This document shows positions 7,656 to 16,252 of a stretch of 38,748 nt of DNA, one piece after another. This stretch comes from Desulfuromonas sp. Its GTDB lineage: Bacteria > Desulfobacterota > Desulfuromonadia > Desulfuromonadales > BM103. Numbering within the stretch: the stretch's first letter is position 1; every line of letters starts with the position of its first letter. The translations under genes and the position numbers were made by a program. The stretch covers positions 1 to 38,748 of the forward strand of contig VEPG01000062.1 in the NCBI GenBank assembly GCA_012026975.1, in the 5' to 3' direction. The notes under the pieces are model-generated. The model was not told the origin of the DNA and did no database searches. It saw only the letters and a program-made list of their open reading frames with translations.

Positions 7656-9341
7656 CTACATCCGCTCGGGTGCAGCCATGCCGAGCAGCCCCAGCGCATT
7701 GCGCAGAACGATGCGTACCGCGTTGGCCAGCAACAGGCGGGCACGGGTAACGACAGGATCGTCGACCAGCACGCGCTGACGATTGTAGTAGCTGTGGAAG
7801 GCCGCCGCCAGTTCCTGCAGATAGAAGGCAAGGCGATGAGGCTCCAGTTGTTCGGCCGCTCCGGCCACCACTTCCGGGTAGCGGGCCAGCAGCTTGGTGA
7901 GCGCCAGTTCCTCGTCGAGAGCCAACCCGTTGAGATCGGCCTCGCCGGCCGCCGGCAGGGGCACCCCCTGCTCACCGGCGTTGCGGTTGATGCTGCACAC
8001 CCGGGCGTGGGCATACTGCACGTAGTAGACCGGATTTTCATTCCCCTGCTGCTTGGCCAGGTCGATATCGAAAACCAGCTGGGCATCGCTGCGACGCATC
8101 AGGAAGAAGAAACGCGTGGCGTCGCGGCCAACTTCCTCGATCAGGTCCCGGAGAGTCACATAACTGCCGGCGCGCTTGGAGATCTTCACCTCCTCGCCGC
8201 CACGCAGCACCGTGACCATCTGGTGCAGCACATAATCGGGCCATCCCTGCGGAATGCCGACATCCAGGGCCTGCAGGCCGGCGCGCACCCGGGTAATGGT
8301 GCTGTGATGGTCGGCCCCCTGCTCGTTGATGACTCGCTGGAAGCCACGCCGCCACTTGTCCAGATGATAGGCCACATCGGGAACGAAGTAGGTGTAGCTG
8401 CCATCGGCCTTGCGCATCACCCGATCCTTGTCGTCGCCGAAATCGGTGGTGCGCAGCCACAGCGCCCCGTCCTGTTCGAAAGTGTGGCCGCTGGCGATCA
8501 ACTGCCGGACGACCGCATCGACCTTGCCGTCGGCGTACAGGGCGGATTCGAGGGAATAGACATCGAAACGCACGTCGAAAGCCGCGAGATCCTGATCCTG
8601 TTCGCGGCGCAGATAGGCCACGGCGAAACGGCGGATGGCATCGAGATCCCGCGGGTCGCCGGCGGCAATGACATGCTGGTCGCCGGCATCGACCATCTCC
8701 CCCGCCAGGTAACCGCGGGCGATGTCCTTGATGTACTCGCCCTGATAGCCGTCGGCCGGCCAGCGTTCGTCGCCGGGTTCGATACCAAGGCAGCGCGCCT
8801 GCACCGACAACGCCAGGTTGGAGATCTGGGCCCCGGCATCGTTGTAGTAAAATTCGCGGGTGAGATTCCAGCCGGCGGCGGCGAGCAGGCGGCAGAGGGT
8901 ATCGCCTATCGCCGCGCCGCGGCCGTGGCCGATGTGCAGCGGACCGGTGGGGTTGGCACTGACAAACTCCACCTGGACCTTGCGGCCGGCACCGGCATCG
9001 GTGCAGCCGAAGCGTCCGTCGAGCTGGAGGATCTCGTTGAGCACCCGATACCAGGCGAGCGGGGCCAGGGTGAAGTTGATAAAGCCGGGGCCGGCAATCT
9101 CGAGCCTGCGCCACAGCCCCTCGCCATCACCCAGCGCGGCCACCAGCGTTTCGGCCACCTGGCGCGGCGCCTTGCGCTCGGCACGGGCCAGCAGCATCGC
9201 CAGATTGGTGGCAAAGTCACCGTGCTCGGGGTTTCCCGGCACCTCGAGCTGCACTTCGGGGATCTCGCCGGAAGCGAGGGTTCCCGCCGCATAGCAGGCC
9301 ATCAGGGCGGCCTCAAGCCGCTGACGCAAAGCTTCTCTCAT
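7656..9341 (-). CDS. argS: Arginyl-tRNA synthetase
   Basis: A class I synthetase of 561 aa, a normal length, that charges tRNA-Arg in the cytoplasm. It has an N-terminal Arg-tRNA synthetase additional domain (about 1-85) and the HIGH signature at 136-139 in [14 protein letters not shown]. The KMSKS-like loop reads [11 protein letters not shown]. The DALR anticodon-binding domain forms the last 120 residues and ends in [12 protein letters not shown]. Its ATG overlaps the TGA of the upstream 58-aa gene as ATGA, implying translational coupling. GGGGAGG lies 7 nt upstream. Confidence 0.98.
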   Translation of the reverse strand: MREALRQRLEAALMACYAAGTLASGEIPEVQLEVPGNPEHGDFATNLAMLLARAERKAPRQVAETLVAALGDGEGLWRRLEIAGPGFINFTLAPLAWYRVLNEILQLDGRFGCTDAGAGRKVQVEFVSANPTGPLHIGHGRGAAIGDTLCRLLAAAGWNLTREFYYNDAGAQISNLALSVQARCLGIEPGDERWPADGYQGEYIKDIARGYLAGEMVDAGDQHVIAAGDPRDLDAIRRFAVAYLRREQDQDLAAFDVRFDVYSLESALYADGKVDAVVRQLIASGHTFEQDGALWLRTTDFGDDKDRVMRKADGSYTYFVPDVAYHLDKWRRGFQRVINEQGADHHSTITRVRAGLQALDVGIPQGWPDYVLHQMVTVLRGGEEVKISKRAGSYVTLRDLIEEVGRDATRFFFLMRRSDAQLVFDIDLAKQQGNENPVYYVQYAHARVCSINRNAGEQGVPLPAAGEADLNGLALDEELALTKLLARYPEVVAGAAEQLEPHRLAFYLQELAAAFHSYYNRQRVLVDDPVVTRARLLLANAVRIVLRNALGLLGMAAPERM

Positions 9342-9514
9342 CCCTTGGCCTCCCCTTCGGGCGGCGCGACAGATTCGGCAGCACGCTTGCGCAGCGTGAC
9401 ATCCTCGCTGAAATCAGGACAATGCAGGGTGGCATCGTCACCCATGCTGAAACGCTTGGCACAGTTGGCGCGCCAGGCACAGACAAGGCAACTCTTGCGA
9501 CGATCTTCGCTCAT
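9338..9514 (-). CDS. Small cysteine protein upstream of argS (58 aa)
   Basis: An unbroken frame of 58 codons runs from the ATG at 9514 to a TGA that overlaps the argS start by 4 nt. The protein begins [18 protein letters not shown] and has four Cys (9, 12, 18 and 32, the last in LHCPDF). The CxxC...C...C pattern suggests a bound metal ion or an Fe-S centre, but I recognise no family. A good promoter lies 36 bp upstream and the coupling to argS is tight, both of which support it as a real gene. It is too short for many gene callers. Confidence 0.72.
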   Translation of the reverse strand: MSEDRRKSCLVCAWRANCAKRFSMGDDATLHCPDFSEDVTLRKRAAESVAPPEGEAKG

Positions 9515-9549
9515 GGAACCGATCCGGAATAGGTGCTGAAAAGGATGGT

Positions 9550-9578
9550 ATGTTAGCGCCGCCCCTGCCTGCTGTCAA
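9550..9578 (-). promoter_or_regulatory. Promoter of the 58-aa gene-argS-SPOR operon
   Basis: On the minus strand, TTGACA (9578-9573) and TAACAT (9555-9550) are separated by exactly 17 bp. The -35 is a perfect consensus. It partly overlaps a GC-rich inverted repeat (about 9556-9597) lying just after the ftsB-like gene; that hairpin lacks a T-run. Confidence 0.72.
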
Positions 9579-9615
9579 GGCAGGCGGGGGCGCGGCGGCG
9601 GGCAAAACCGACGGT

Positions 9616-9975
9616 TCAGCGTGAGGCTTCGGCAGCAGCGGCCGGCAGGGAGGGGGAAACCGTATGCTTCTTGCTGGCAAACTGGTAGACCACCTCGTCA
9701 TCCCGCACCATCCCCAACTGGGAACGGGCCAACCGCTCCAGATGGCGACGGTCGGTGCTGAGCGAGGCGATCTCCTTGCGCAGGCCGGCATTGACCTCTT
9801 CAACCTGGGCGAGTTGCTGTTGGAGATCGGCCTGCTGATTTTTGAGTTTGAAAATATGGAGAATGCCGCGGTCGCCAAACAATGCAAAGACGAAAACCAC
9901 GGCGACGACCCCGAACGGCCACCACGGAATGCGGCGGGCAGACGAAACAGCAGGTTGTGGGGTCTTGTCGCTCAT
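9616..9975 (-). CDS. ftsB: FtsB/DivIC-family septum formation initiator
   Basis: This 119-aa bitopic membrane protein has a TM helix at about 18-36 (PFGVVAVVFVFALFG), a coiled coil at about 40-75 (KNQQADLQQQLAQVEEVN) and the family signature ERLARSQLGMVRDDEVVYQF. FtsB-type proteins join FtsL and FtsQ in the divisome. The ATG at 9975 is chosen because an upstream TTG (10020) gives an atypical extension; neither has a convincing Shine-Dalgarno. The C-terminal tail after VVYQF is Ala/Pro-rich and variable. The symbol is by family; DivIC would be an equal name. Confidence 0.82.
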   Translation of the reverse strand: MSDKTPQPAVSSARRIPWWPFGVVAVVFVFALFGDRGILHIFKLKNQQADLQQQLAQVEEVNAGLRKEIASLSTDRRHLERLARSQLGMVRDDEVVYQFASKKHTVSPSLPAAAAEASR

Positions 9976-10071
9976 CGGGAGATCGGCCGCCTTTACCTCG
10001 GGGAGAAACCCGGTCAGCAAAATTGCGTTAAATACTCTCCCAACATTAGAAAATAATCAAGTCCTATTCAA

Positions 10072-10098
10072 CGGTTGTCCGCAAAAAGCGGTCAACCG
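10072..10098. repeat. Hairpin downstream of the comEA-like gene
   Basis: The 11-nt arms 10072-10082 and 10088-10098 pair with one internal mismatch around an AAAAA/TTTTT loop. It lies between the comEA-like and ftsB-like genes and may act as a weak terminator, but has no T-run on the minus strand. Confidence 0.4.
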
Positions 10099-10120
10099 GC
10101 TCTGCAAACCCTCTTGGCAC

Positions 10121-10429
10121 TCATTTCAGGGTCAGTTGCGGGCGCAGTTTTTCCAGGGTCTTATCACCGATCCCCTTCACATCGTTGAGCTGCTCGACCT
10201 GTGCAAACGGCCCGTGTTCGGCGCGATAAGCGACGATGCGTTCAGCCAGGGCCGGGCCGATGCCCGGCAGTGTGTCGAGCTGTTCGGCGGTGGCGCTGTT
10301 GAGATCGAGCGGCGCGGCCGCGACCGGTGCCGACGGTTCGCGGCGCTCGGCAGGCGACGATTCATGGGCAAGAGCGGCGGAACCGGAAAAACAGAGAAAC
10401 AGCAGGACAGGCAGGATTTTTCGACGCAC
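10121..10429 (-). CDS. ComEA-like helix-hairpin-helix DNA-binding protein, exported
   Basis: This 102-aa protein has a signal peptide ([21 protein letters not shown]) and a C-terminal ComEA-type domain of about 60 aa with two helix-hairpin-helix motifs ([15 protein letters not shown] and [15 protein letters not shown]). ComEA-type proteins bind DNA non-specifically in the periplasm, often for DNA uptake. A role in competence is inferred, as no other com gene is here. The GTG at 10429 is taken as the start because GGAGG lies 8 nt upstream; the longer frame back to 10492 has no such site and would bury the signal peptide. A small hairpin (10455-10471) precedes it. Confidence 0.83.
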   Translation of the reverse strand: MRRKILPVLLFLCFSGSAALAHESSPAERREPSAPVAAAPLDLNSATAEQLDTLPGIGPALAERIVAYRAEHGPFAQVEQLNDVKGIGDKTLEKLRPQLTLK

Positions 10430-10547
10430 GGCAGATCCCTCCACAGGAGAATTAGCGGGCAAAGCGCCCGCAAAACATTGCATGCACGGCAATCGCCGCC
10501 GGCCCCAGGGTGGCGGCCGGCGCCGTTAATCATCGACGGTCCTGATG

Positions 10548-10567
10548 AGTGTCCCGCAGGACACTAG
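10548..10567. repeat. Palindrome related to the 5351-5516 element ends
   Basis: AGTGTCC-CGCA-GGACACT (10548-10565) followed by AG looks like the two terminal repeats of the MITE-like element joined head to head, or a minimal relic of it. As at 5513, the CTAG end supplies the TAG stop codon of the overlapping gene, here lptD. Confidence 0.5.
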
Positions 10568-13185
10568 TTCGTCGGCGGGCCCAGCGTACTGCCGTAGCCG
10601 CCGACGCGCCCAAGGCCGGAGAGGGCAAAGCCGACCATGACCTCGTTATTGTCGGGGCCATCACCCACGGACGGACGGTTGCGCAGCGTCAGAAACAGGC
10701 TCCAGCACTTTGACCGGTATTCGAGGTTGAGCAGGCTCTCCAACGACTGCCCCCCGTAAAAGTCGTAGCGTTCCTGGAACTGGGCATAAACCGGGGCCAG
10801 CAAAGCGGTCGTCAGATTCAGCTCCAGATAATCGCTCGGCGCGGCACCTTCTTCTTCGCGAACGTAGCTGTAGCCGAGCGATGCCGAATCGCCGTATCGG
10901 CCGGCATAGCCGGCGGACGCATCGATCCTGGAAAATCGCTGATCGTCATAAACCGGGATCCGGGCATCGAGCGCCAGAAAGCTCTCTGGCGTCGGACTGG
11001 CTTGCAGCTCGACGCGCAGTTCGGAGAAGTCCTTGGGGTCGCGCCGGCTGTCATCGCGCGCCACGGCGACGTCATAGAACTGAGAAAGGCGCAGATTGAG
11101 CAGTTCGCGATAGGAAGGGTTGCCATCCGCATCGACGGCACGACCGGTCAGGCGGTTGACCAGGGCATATTCGATGCGGTTGGCCGGACCGATCCGGTCG
11201 TAGATATCGAAATACGGCAGCTCTTCCTGTGAGCCTTCGGGGATATAGGTATAGGTCACCTGGGGTTCGATGCTGTGCATGAGCTTTTCGAATTGCCCGT
11301 ACGCACCGGAAAAAACCTTGGAAAAACGCGTGCTCGCCGTCAGCGCATACTCGGCAACCAGGCTTTCGTCATCGTAGTCGCCGCGGCTCAACCCGTCGTC
11401 TGTGCCGTCCACGTTGTAATAACGTCCGTGCAAGGCAACCTTCGGCGTCAACTCCAGCCAGCGCCCCGGCTTCAACGGCGCGCTCAGCTCCGGATGGAAG
11501 TAAAACCGCTGACCGTCAACACCTTCCTTGCGCATGAAATTCGTCAGGACATTTTCCGCCTGAAGATAAAACGGGGAATCGCCAAGGCGCCGGCTGGACA
11601 GGCTCAGGTTGATTTCCGGCAGGCGTTGCGGGGTTGTGTCATTATCGCCATCCAGGTTCTTGATGTATTCCGTCAGCCCCGTCAGATTGAGTTTCTCCCA
11701 GTTGCGCTGCAGCATGATCGTCGATACGGTATGGTCGCGGTTATATTCATACGCAGTATCGCAAAAATCTACGAAATACTCCATATCAACGACATAATCG
11801 ACATCGGCGGCCAGCCTTGCGCCGCCGGGGAGGCGGCCGTCGTGCCGCCACTTGAGGGCAAAGGTATCATCGTTCCCCTTCACGCCGGTGACGTGGTAGA
11901 AGAGCGCTTCGCCGGCATTGTCGTTCTCGAGGATATAGCGATATTCCAATCCCTTGCCGACGCCGATCCGGGAAAGCGTGTCCAGATAGACCGTTGCATC
12001 AAGGTGACGGTCGATTACTTCGTACCAGGCGAGCGAGAGGATCCCCCCTTTGCGGCTGGAATAACCGGCCCGCGGCAGCAGAAAGCCGGACTCACGCTCG
12101 GATTTGATTGGGAAGAGGAGATAGGGGAGATAGAGCACGGGCCGGTTGCGGACTTCAAACCAGACGTTTTGGGCCGACGCGTAGCGGCCGAGGGTGACAT
12201 CGACCTGATCGGCGGTGAATTGCCAGTCGGGGACCTCGCCATCACAGGTGGTGAAACGTCCCCCGGTCACGCGGTAGGTTGCTTCACCGAGGCGTTCGAT
12301 CTCTTCGCCGGCCAGATGGAAGTTGCGCTCCCGCGCAAAAACCCTGCCGCCCCTGACCACGCCCAGGCCGGTGGCGAGATTGGCCTGCAGACTGTCGCCC
12401 TGCAGTTCGGCGGCCGGCTCGGTGAGCCGGACCTGCCCTTTGGCCGAGGCATCGCGCGTGGTTTCCTGCCAGAGCAGTTCGTCGGCGGCAAGAACCGTGT
12501 CACCCTGTTGCAGGGTGACAGCGCCGCTGGCCTGAACAACCTTGTTTTCACCGTCGTAATCCAGCCGGTCGGCAGCCAGGGAGACCGGCGGTTCCGCCGG
12601 CGTGGCGGCCGGAGAAGTCACCGCTGCCGGCGATTCAACCAACTGCTCGACAGCGCCCGCAGCCGCAAGGGGCATTGCCGGGGATTCTTCGGCAGCCTCA
12701 TTCGTCACGGCAACAAACCGGGCAACATTCAGCGACGACAGCAGCGCAGCCTCCTCGGGCTGACTGCCGAACGTCAGCAGGGCCTCCCGCAACTGCTGCA
12801 GCAACAGGGCTTCGACCCCCTGGCGCACGACAAAGCACCCGGGGAGAGGGGGCCCTGCCACTCTGTCCGCCCTGGTCAAAAGCAGCACCTCGCCGGCAGG
12901 CAAACTGCGGAAAAACGTCTCACTGACCCAGCCGCAGTCAACTTCGCGATAGCGGTTCAGCCATTGGTGCAATTCCTCTTCGGACTCAAGCAGACGGACC
13001 TGGACCGGAGCAGCAAGACGTGCCGCAAGCAGTTCGGCAAACCGTTGGGCATCGGCCGCATCCCGAACGATCCCCTGACCGGGGACAAAGCCGATCGTGA
13101 CGCTCCCTTGGGCAAAAGACGGTGGCAGGCCGAACGCGCCGACGAAGCTTAACAGGATCAAAAAAATTCGCAGACTCCGCCTCAT
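10564..13185 (-). CDS. lptD: LPS-assembly protein LptD with an N-terminal PhnD-like domain
   Basis: This 873-aa protein is the outer-membrane translocon that inserts lipopolysaccharide. It has a signal peptide (MRRSLRIFLILLSF, cleavage near SFAQ). An extra domain at about 27-165 looks like part of a phosphonate-type periplasmic binding protein (VTIGFVPGQGIVRDAADA; VDCGWVSETFF; ALLSSLNVARFV). A Pro/Ala-rich linker follows, then an LptA/OstA-like jellyroll (about 203-330, AADRLDYDGENKVVQASGAV) and the LptD barrel (about 385-873, with PVLYLPYLLFPI and ESGFLLPRAGYS). The ATG at 13185 has GGGAG upstream; the open frame back to 13419 overlaps folC and is not coding. It lies 19 nt after folC, at the operon end. 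Its TAG stop lies inside a repeat end. Confidence 0.92.
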   Translation of the reverse strand: MRRSLRIFLILLSFVGAFGLPPSFAQGSVTIGFVPGQGIVRDAADAQRFAELLAARLAAPVQVRLLESEEELHQWLNRYREVDCGWVSETFFRSLPAGEVLLLTRADRVAGPPLPGCFVVRQGVEALLLQQLREALLTFGSQPEEAALLSSLNVARFVAVTNEAAEESPAMPLAAAGAVEQLVESPAAVTSPAATPAEPPVSLAADRLDYDGENKVVQASGAVTLQQGDTVLAADELLWQETTRDASAKGQVRLTEPAAELQGDSLQANLATGLGVVRGGRVFARERNFHLAGEEIERLGEATYRVTGGRFTTCDGEVPDWQFTADQVDVTLGRYASAQNVWFEVRNRPVLYLPYLLFPIKSERESGFLLPRAGYSSRKGGILSLAWYEVIDRHLDATVYLDTLSRIGVGKGLEYRYILENDNAGEALFYHVTGVKGNDDTFALKWRHDGRLPGGARLAADVDYVVDMEYFVDFCDTAYEYNRDHTVSTIMLQRNWEKLNLTGLTEYIKNLDGDNDTTPQRLPEINLSLSSRRLGDSPFYLQAENVLTNFMRKEGVDGQRFYFHPELSAPLKPGRWLELTPKVALHGRYYNVDGTDDGLSRGDYDDESLVAEYALTASTRFSKVFSGAYGQFEKLMHSIEPQVTYTYIPEGSQEELPYFDIYDRIGPANRIEYALVNRLTGRAVDADGNPSYRELLNLRLSQFYDVAVARDDSRRDPKDFSELRVELQASPTPESFLALDARIPVYDDQRFSRIDASAGYAGRYGDSASLGYSYVREEEGAAPSDYLELNLTTALLAPVYAQFQERYDFYGGQSLESLLNLEYRSKCWSLFLTLRNRPSVGDGPDNNEVMVGFALSGLGRVGGYGSTLGPPTN

Positions 13186-13204
13186 CGGCACTCCCGGACC
13201 GCGC

Positions 13205-14497
13205 TCAGCGGTCTTCCCTCTCGACAGACAATGACCATGCGGCATCGGCGCACAGCAGGCTGCGCACCGCGGCCACCAGATAGAGTGATCCGGCGACAAC
13301 CAGCGGTTCCGACGGATGTCGGCCATCCAGAGCCGCGGCCAGAGCGGCCCCCGGCGTGGAAAATGCCGCCGCGGAGAGGTGGCGGCGCCGAGCCCAGCCA
13401 ACCAGCTCCTCCGGGGCAACCGTCGCCACCTCAGGGACCGGGACCGCGTAAATCCTGTCGATCATCCCCGCCAACGGCTCGAGCACTTCGTCCGGCCGGC
13501 GCAGGCCGCACAGCCCCCCGACCAGACTGACCGGCCGGCCGCCCCGTCCATCCAGATACCGGACCAACACCGACGCACCCGCAGCGTTGTGGGCACCGTC
13601 GAGCAGAATGGCCGGCGGCTCGCCCCACCATTCCAGCCGTCCCGGCCAGCGGACGGTTTCTCCCGCCCGGCGCAAAGCCGCGTCAGGGAGGGCGAAATGA
13701 CAGCGGCGCAGACAGGCGGCGCCTGCCAGGGCCTGCGCATAGTTCGCCAACTGGTGATCGCCGGCCAGGGCGCAACGCAGGCCGTCAAGGCTCAAGCCGG
13801 GGCCGCGGAACCACATGGCGGCATGCGTGCCGCCCCACTGGTAGTCGGTGCCGGCCTGCCAGAGTTCCGCGTCCCGTTCGGCGGCCGTCGCGGCGATGAC
13901 TGCGGCCGCCGCCGACTCCTGAAGGCCGGAAACCACCGGCACACCGGGCTTGATGATCCCGGCCTTTTCGGCGGCGATGGCAGCGAGGGTCGCGCCGAGA
14001 TGCTCCTGATGATCGAACGCCACCGGCGTGATCAGGCAGGCCACCGGATCGACGGCATTGGTGGCATCGAGCCGTCCCCCCATACCGGTCTCCAGCACGG
14101 CGACTTCGACCCCGGCCTGGCGGAAGGCCAGCAGGGCCAGCGCGGTGGTCGCCTCGAAGAAAGTGGCGGGAATCCCCTCCCCCACCGCCCTCACCTCCTC
14201 GACCAGAGCGGGGAGGCGGTCCAACTCGAGCGGTTCGCCGTCGATGCGAACCCGTTCGGCAAAAGAGTGCAGGTGCGGCGACGTGTACAAACCCGTCCGG
14301 TAGCCGGCGTGGCGGAGCATCTCCGCGAGCAGCACGCTGACCGAGCCCTTGCCGTTGGTTCCGGCGACATGCAGGCAGCGCAAGCCGTTCTGCGGATCGC
14401 CGAGCCGGCGCAACAGCCCGCGGATATTCTCCAGCCCCAGCTTGATGCCGAACTGCTGGAGTCCGTAGAGATACGCGAGACTCTCGTCCGGCGTCAC
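13205..14497 (-). CDS. folC: Folylpolyglutamate synthase / dihydrofolate synthase
   Basis: A Mur-ligase-family enzyme of 430 aa that adds glutamate to dihydropteroate and folates. It shows the ATP-binding loop HVAGTNGKGSVS (about 43-54), the TSPHLHSFAERVRI segment, ETGMGGRLDATN, and the C-terminal ligase domain with LLDGAHNAAG. Length is normal. It starts with GTG two nucleotides after the accD stop, so the two are translationally coupled. The accD-folC pair is a common arrangement. Confidence 0.96.
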   Translation of the reverse strand: MTPDESLAYLYGLQQFGIKLGLENIRGLLRRLGDPQNGLRCLHVAGTNGKGSVSVLLAEMLRHAGYRTGLYTSPHLHSFAERVRIDGEPLELDRLPALVEEVRAVGEGIPATFFEATTALALLAFRQAGVEVAVLETGMGGRLDATNAVDPVACLITPVAFDHQEHLGATLAAIAAEKAGIIKPGVPVVSGLQESAAAAVIAATAAERDAELWQAGTDYQWGGTHAAMWFRGPGLSLDGLRCALAGDHQLANYAQALAGAACLRRCHFALPDAALRRAGETVRWPGRLEWWGEPPAILLDGAHNAAGASVLVRYLDGRGGRPVSLVGGLCGLRRPDEVLEPLAGMIDRIYAVPVPEVATVAPEELVGWARRRHLSAAAFSTPGAALAAALDGRHPSEPLVVAGSLYLVAAVRSLLCADAAWSLSVEREDR

Positions 14498-14499
14498 GA

Positions 14500-15366
14500 T
14501 CAGGCTGCGGGGACCGGCTGCCGGGTAAAAACGCGCAGGATCTGTGCCAGGCGCTGCTTCATCTCGCGTCGCGCGACGATCATGTCGACCATCCCGTGCT
14601 CGAGCAGATATTCGGAGCGCTGGAAACCTTCCGGCAGTTTCTGGCGGATCGTCTGCTCGATGACACGCGGTCCGGCAAAACCGATCAACGCCCGCGGTTC
14701 GGCGATGTTCAGGTCGCCGAGCATGGCGAAGCTGGCGGTCACGCCGCCGGTGGTCGGGTCGGTCAGCACCGACAGGAATGGAATTCCCGCCTTCTTCAGC
14801 TTGGCCAGGGCGGCGCTGCTCTTGGCCATCTGCATCAGCGACAGGATGCTCTCCTGCATGCGGGCACCGCCCGACGAAGAGAAGACCAGCACCGGCTGGC
14901 GGTTGGCCAGGCCAAGCTCCACGGCCCGCGTCACTTTCTCGCCGACCACCGAACCCATGCTGCCGCCCAGGAAGCTGAAGTCGAAGACCGCCACCACGAC
15001 CGGAAGCCCCTCGATAGTGCCGGTACCGGTGATGATGGCGTCCCCGCCGCCGCTCTTACTGACAGCCGCCTTGATCCGGTCGCTGTACTTCTTGGAATCC
15101 TTGAACTTGAGGAAATCGACCGACGTCAGCTTCGGATCGGTTTCGGCAAAGGATCCTTCATCGAGCACCAGGGCGATCCGTTCGCGGGCGCTGATCCGGA
15201 AATGATAGTCGCATTTCGGGCAGACATTCAGATTGCGCTCGATCTCGCGGGTGTAGATGATCTCTTCACAGTTTTTGCACTTGGTCCACAGCCCTTCGGG
15301 CATCTGGACCTTCTTGACGTCAAGCGGTGTCGCGATCGGTGCTTTTGATTTCTTGAACCAGGCCAT
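14500..15366 (-). CDS. accD: Acetyl-CoA carboxylase, carboxyltransferase beta subunit
   Basis: The 288-aa subunit forms, with AccA, the carboxyltransferase that makes malonyl-CoA for fatty acid synthesis. A four-Cys zinc ribbon is near residues 29-51 (CKNCEEIIY and VCPKC). The crotonase-like core includes [17 protein letters not shown] and [12 protein letters not shown]. The ATG at 15366 (MAWFKKSK) has GAGG 7 nt upstream; the frame open to 15405 would overlap trpA. It is followed at once by folC. Confidence 0.97.
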   Translation of the reverse strand: MAWFKKSKAPIATPLDVKKVQMPEGLWTKCKNCEEIIYTREIERNLNVCPKCDYHFRISARERIALVLDEGSFAETDPKLTSVDFLKFKDSKKYSDRIKAAVSKSGGGDAIITGTGTIEGLPVVVAVFDFSFLGGSMGSVVGEKVTRAVELGLANRQPVLVFSSSGGARMQESILSLMQMAKSSAALAKLKKAGIPFLSVLTDPTTGGVTASFAMLGDLNIAEPRALIGFAGPRVIEQTIRQKLPEGFQRSEYLLEHGMVDMIVARREMKQRLAQILRVFTRQPVPAA

Positions 15367-15382
15367 TATCGAACCTCGCAGG

Positions 15383-16195
15383 TCAGTTGGAAACGGACGC
15401 GGCATTCACTCCCGACTTGAGTGACCGCACAAACCTCTGTACTTCTTCGATCAGCCCCGGGGCACGACCGTGAGTCGCGATGACCTGCACCAGGGCACTG
15501 CCGACCACGACCGCATCGGCAAAACGCGCAACCGCGCCGGCATCCTCCGCCGTCGCCACCCCGAAGCCGACGGCGACCGGCACCCGGCTTTCCCGGCGCA
15601 CCCCGGCAACCGCTTCGGCAATCGCCGCCGCATCGACTTTCTGCGTGCCGGTGATGCCGGTCATTGAAACGTAATAGAGAAACCCCTCCGCCTCTCCGGC
15701 GAGTTGCACCATCCGCGCCTCCGGCGTGGTCGGCGCCAGCAGGGTGATCAGATCGACGCCCGCCGCCTTGAGCTGCGGATGAAGCTCGTCGGCCTCCTCG
15801 GGCGGCAGATCGACCAGCAGCAGGCCGTCGACTCCGGCAGCCGCGGCATCGCGGGCAAAGGCAGCGGCACCGTAGCGGAATACCGGGTTGTAGTAACCCA
15901 TCAGGACAATCGGCACGTTGGTGTGCCGCCGAACCCGCGCGACCAGGTCGAGCACACCGGGCAAGGTGGTCCCGGCCGCCAGCGCCCGCTCGGAGGCCAA
16001 CTGGATGGTCGGCCCGTCGGCCATCGGGTCGGAGAACGGAAACCCGAGTTCGATCAGGTCGACCCCGGCCTCGACCAGAGCATGAACCAACTGTTCGCTG
16101 GTGGCCAGATCGGGGTCACCGGCGGTGAGAAAGGTAATCAACGCTTTCTCGCCACGCTGCCGAAGATTTTCGAAAACCGGAGCAATCCGTGACAT
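15383..16195 (-). CDS. trpA: Tryptophan synthase alpha chain
   Basis: The 270-aa TIM-barrel subunit cleaves indole-3-glycerol phosphate to indole, which passes to TrpB. The catalytic Glu lies in [11 protein letters not shown] and the catalytic Asp in MADGPTIQ. The flexible loop 6 region reads MTGITGTQ. Length is standard. Unusually, a DEAD-box helicase gene separates it from trpB. It is followed 16 nt later by accD. Confidence 0.97.
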   Translation of the reverse strand: MSRIAPVFENLRQRGEKALITFLTAGDPDLATSEQLVHALVEAGVDLIELGFPFSDPMADGPTIQLASERALAAGTTLPGVLDLVARVRRHTNVPIVLMGYYNPVFRYGAAAFARDAAAAGVDGLLLVDLPPEEADELHPQLKAAGVDLITLLAPTTPEARMVQLAGEAEGFLYYVSMTGITGTQKVDAAAIAEAVAGVRRESRVPVAVGFGVATAEDAGAVARFADAVVVGSALVQVIATHGRAPGLIEEVQRFVRSLKSGVNAASVSN

Positions 16196-16218
16196 CGGTC
16201 CGCCATTCAGGGTTGTAA

Positions 16219-16240
16219 GCTTCCGGATTTTACCGGAAGC
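16219..16240. repeat. Hairpin between the helicase gene and trpA
   Basis: An 8-bp perfect stem (GCTTCCGG with CCGGAAGC, loop of 6) lies in the 57-nt gap. There is no T-run on the minus strand, so it may modulate rather than end transcription, or protect the RNA ends. Confidence 0.4.
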
Positions 16241-16252
16241 CGTGACTGCATT

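Noticed and set aside
9556-9597. GC-rich inverted repeat as a terminator for the ftsB-like gene
   Set aside because: The pairing is good but no T-run follows on the minus strand, and the repeat overlaps the better-supported argS-operon promoter. Left as a note, not a call.
13186-13419. Longer LptD with 78 extra N-terminal residues
   Set aside because: The extension overlaps folC, is Arg/Trp/Pro-rich and would bury the clear signal peptide that starts at 13185.
13316-15205. Very long plus-strand open frame (629 codons) opposite folC and accD
   Set aside because: It is the antisense shadow of two well-identified genes in GC-rich DNA. The translation is Arg/Pro/Gly-rich with no recognisable domain. 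The same applies to the long plus-strand frames opposite argS, lptD, trpB, the helicase and trpE.
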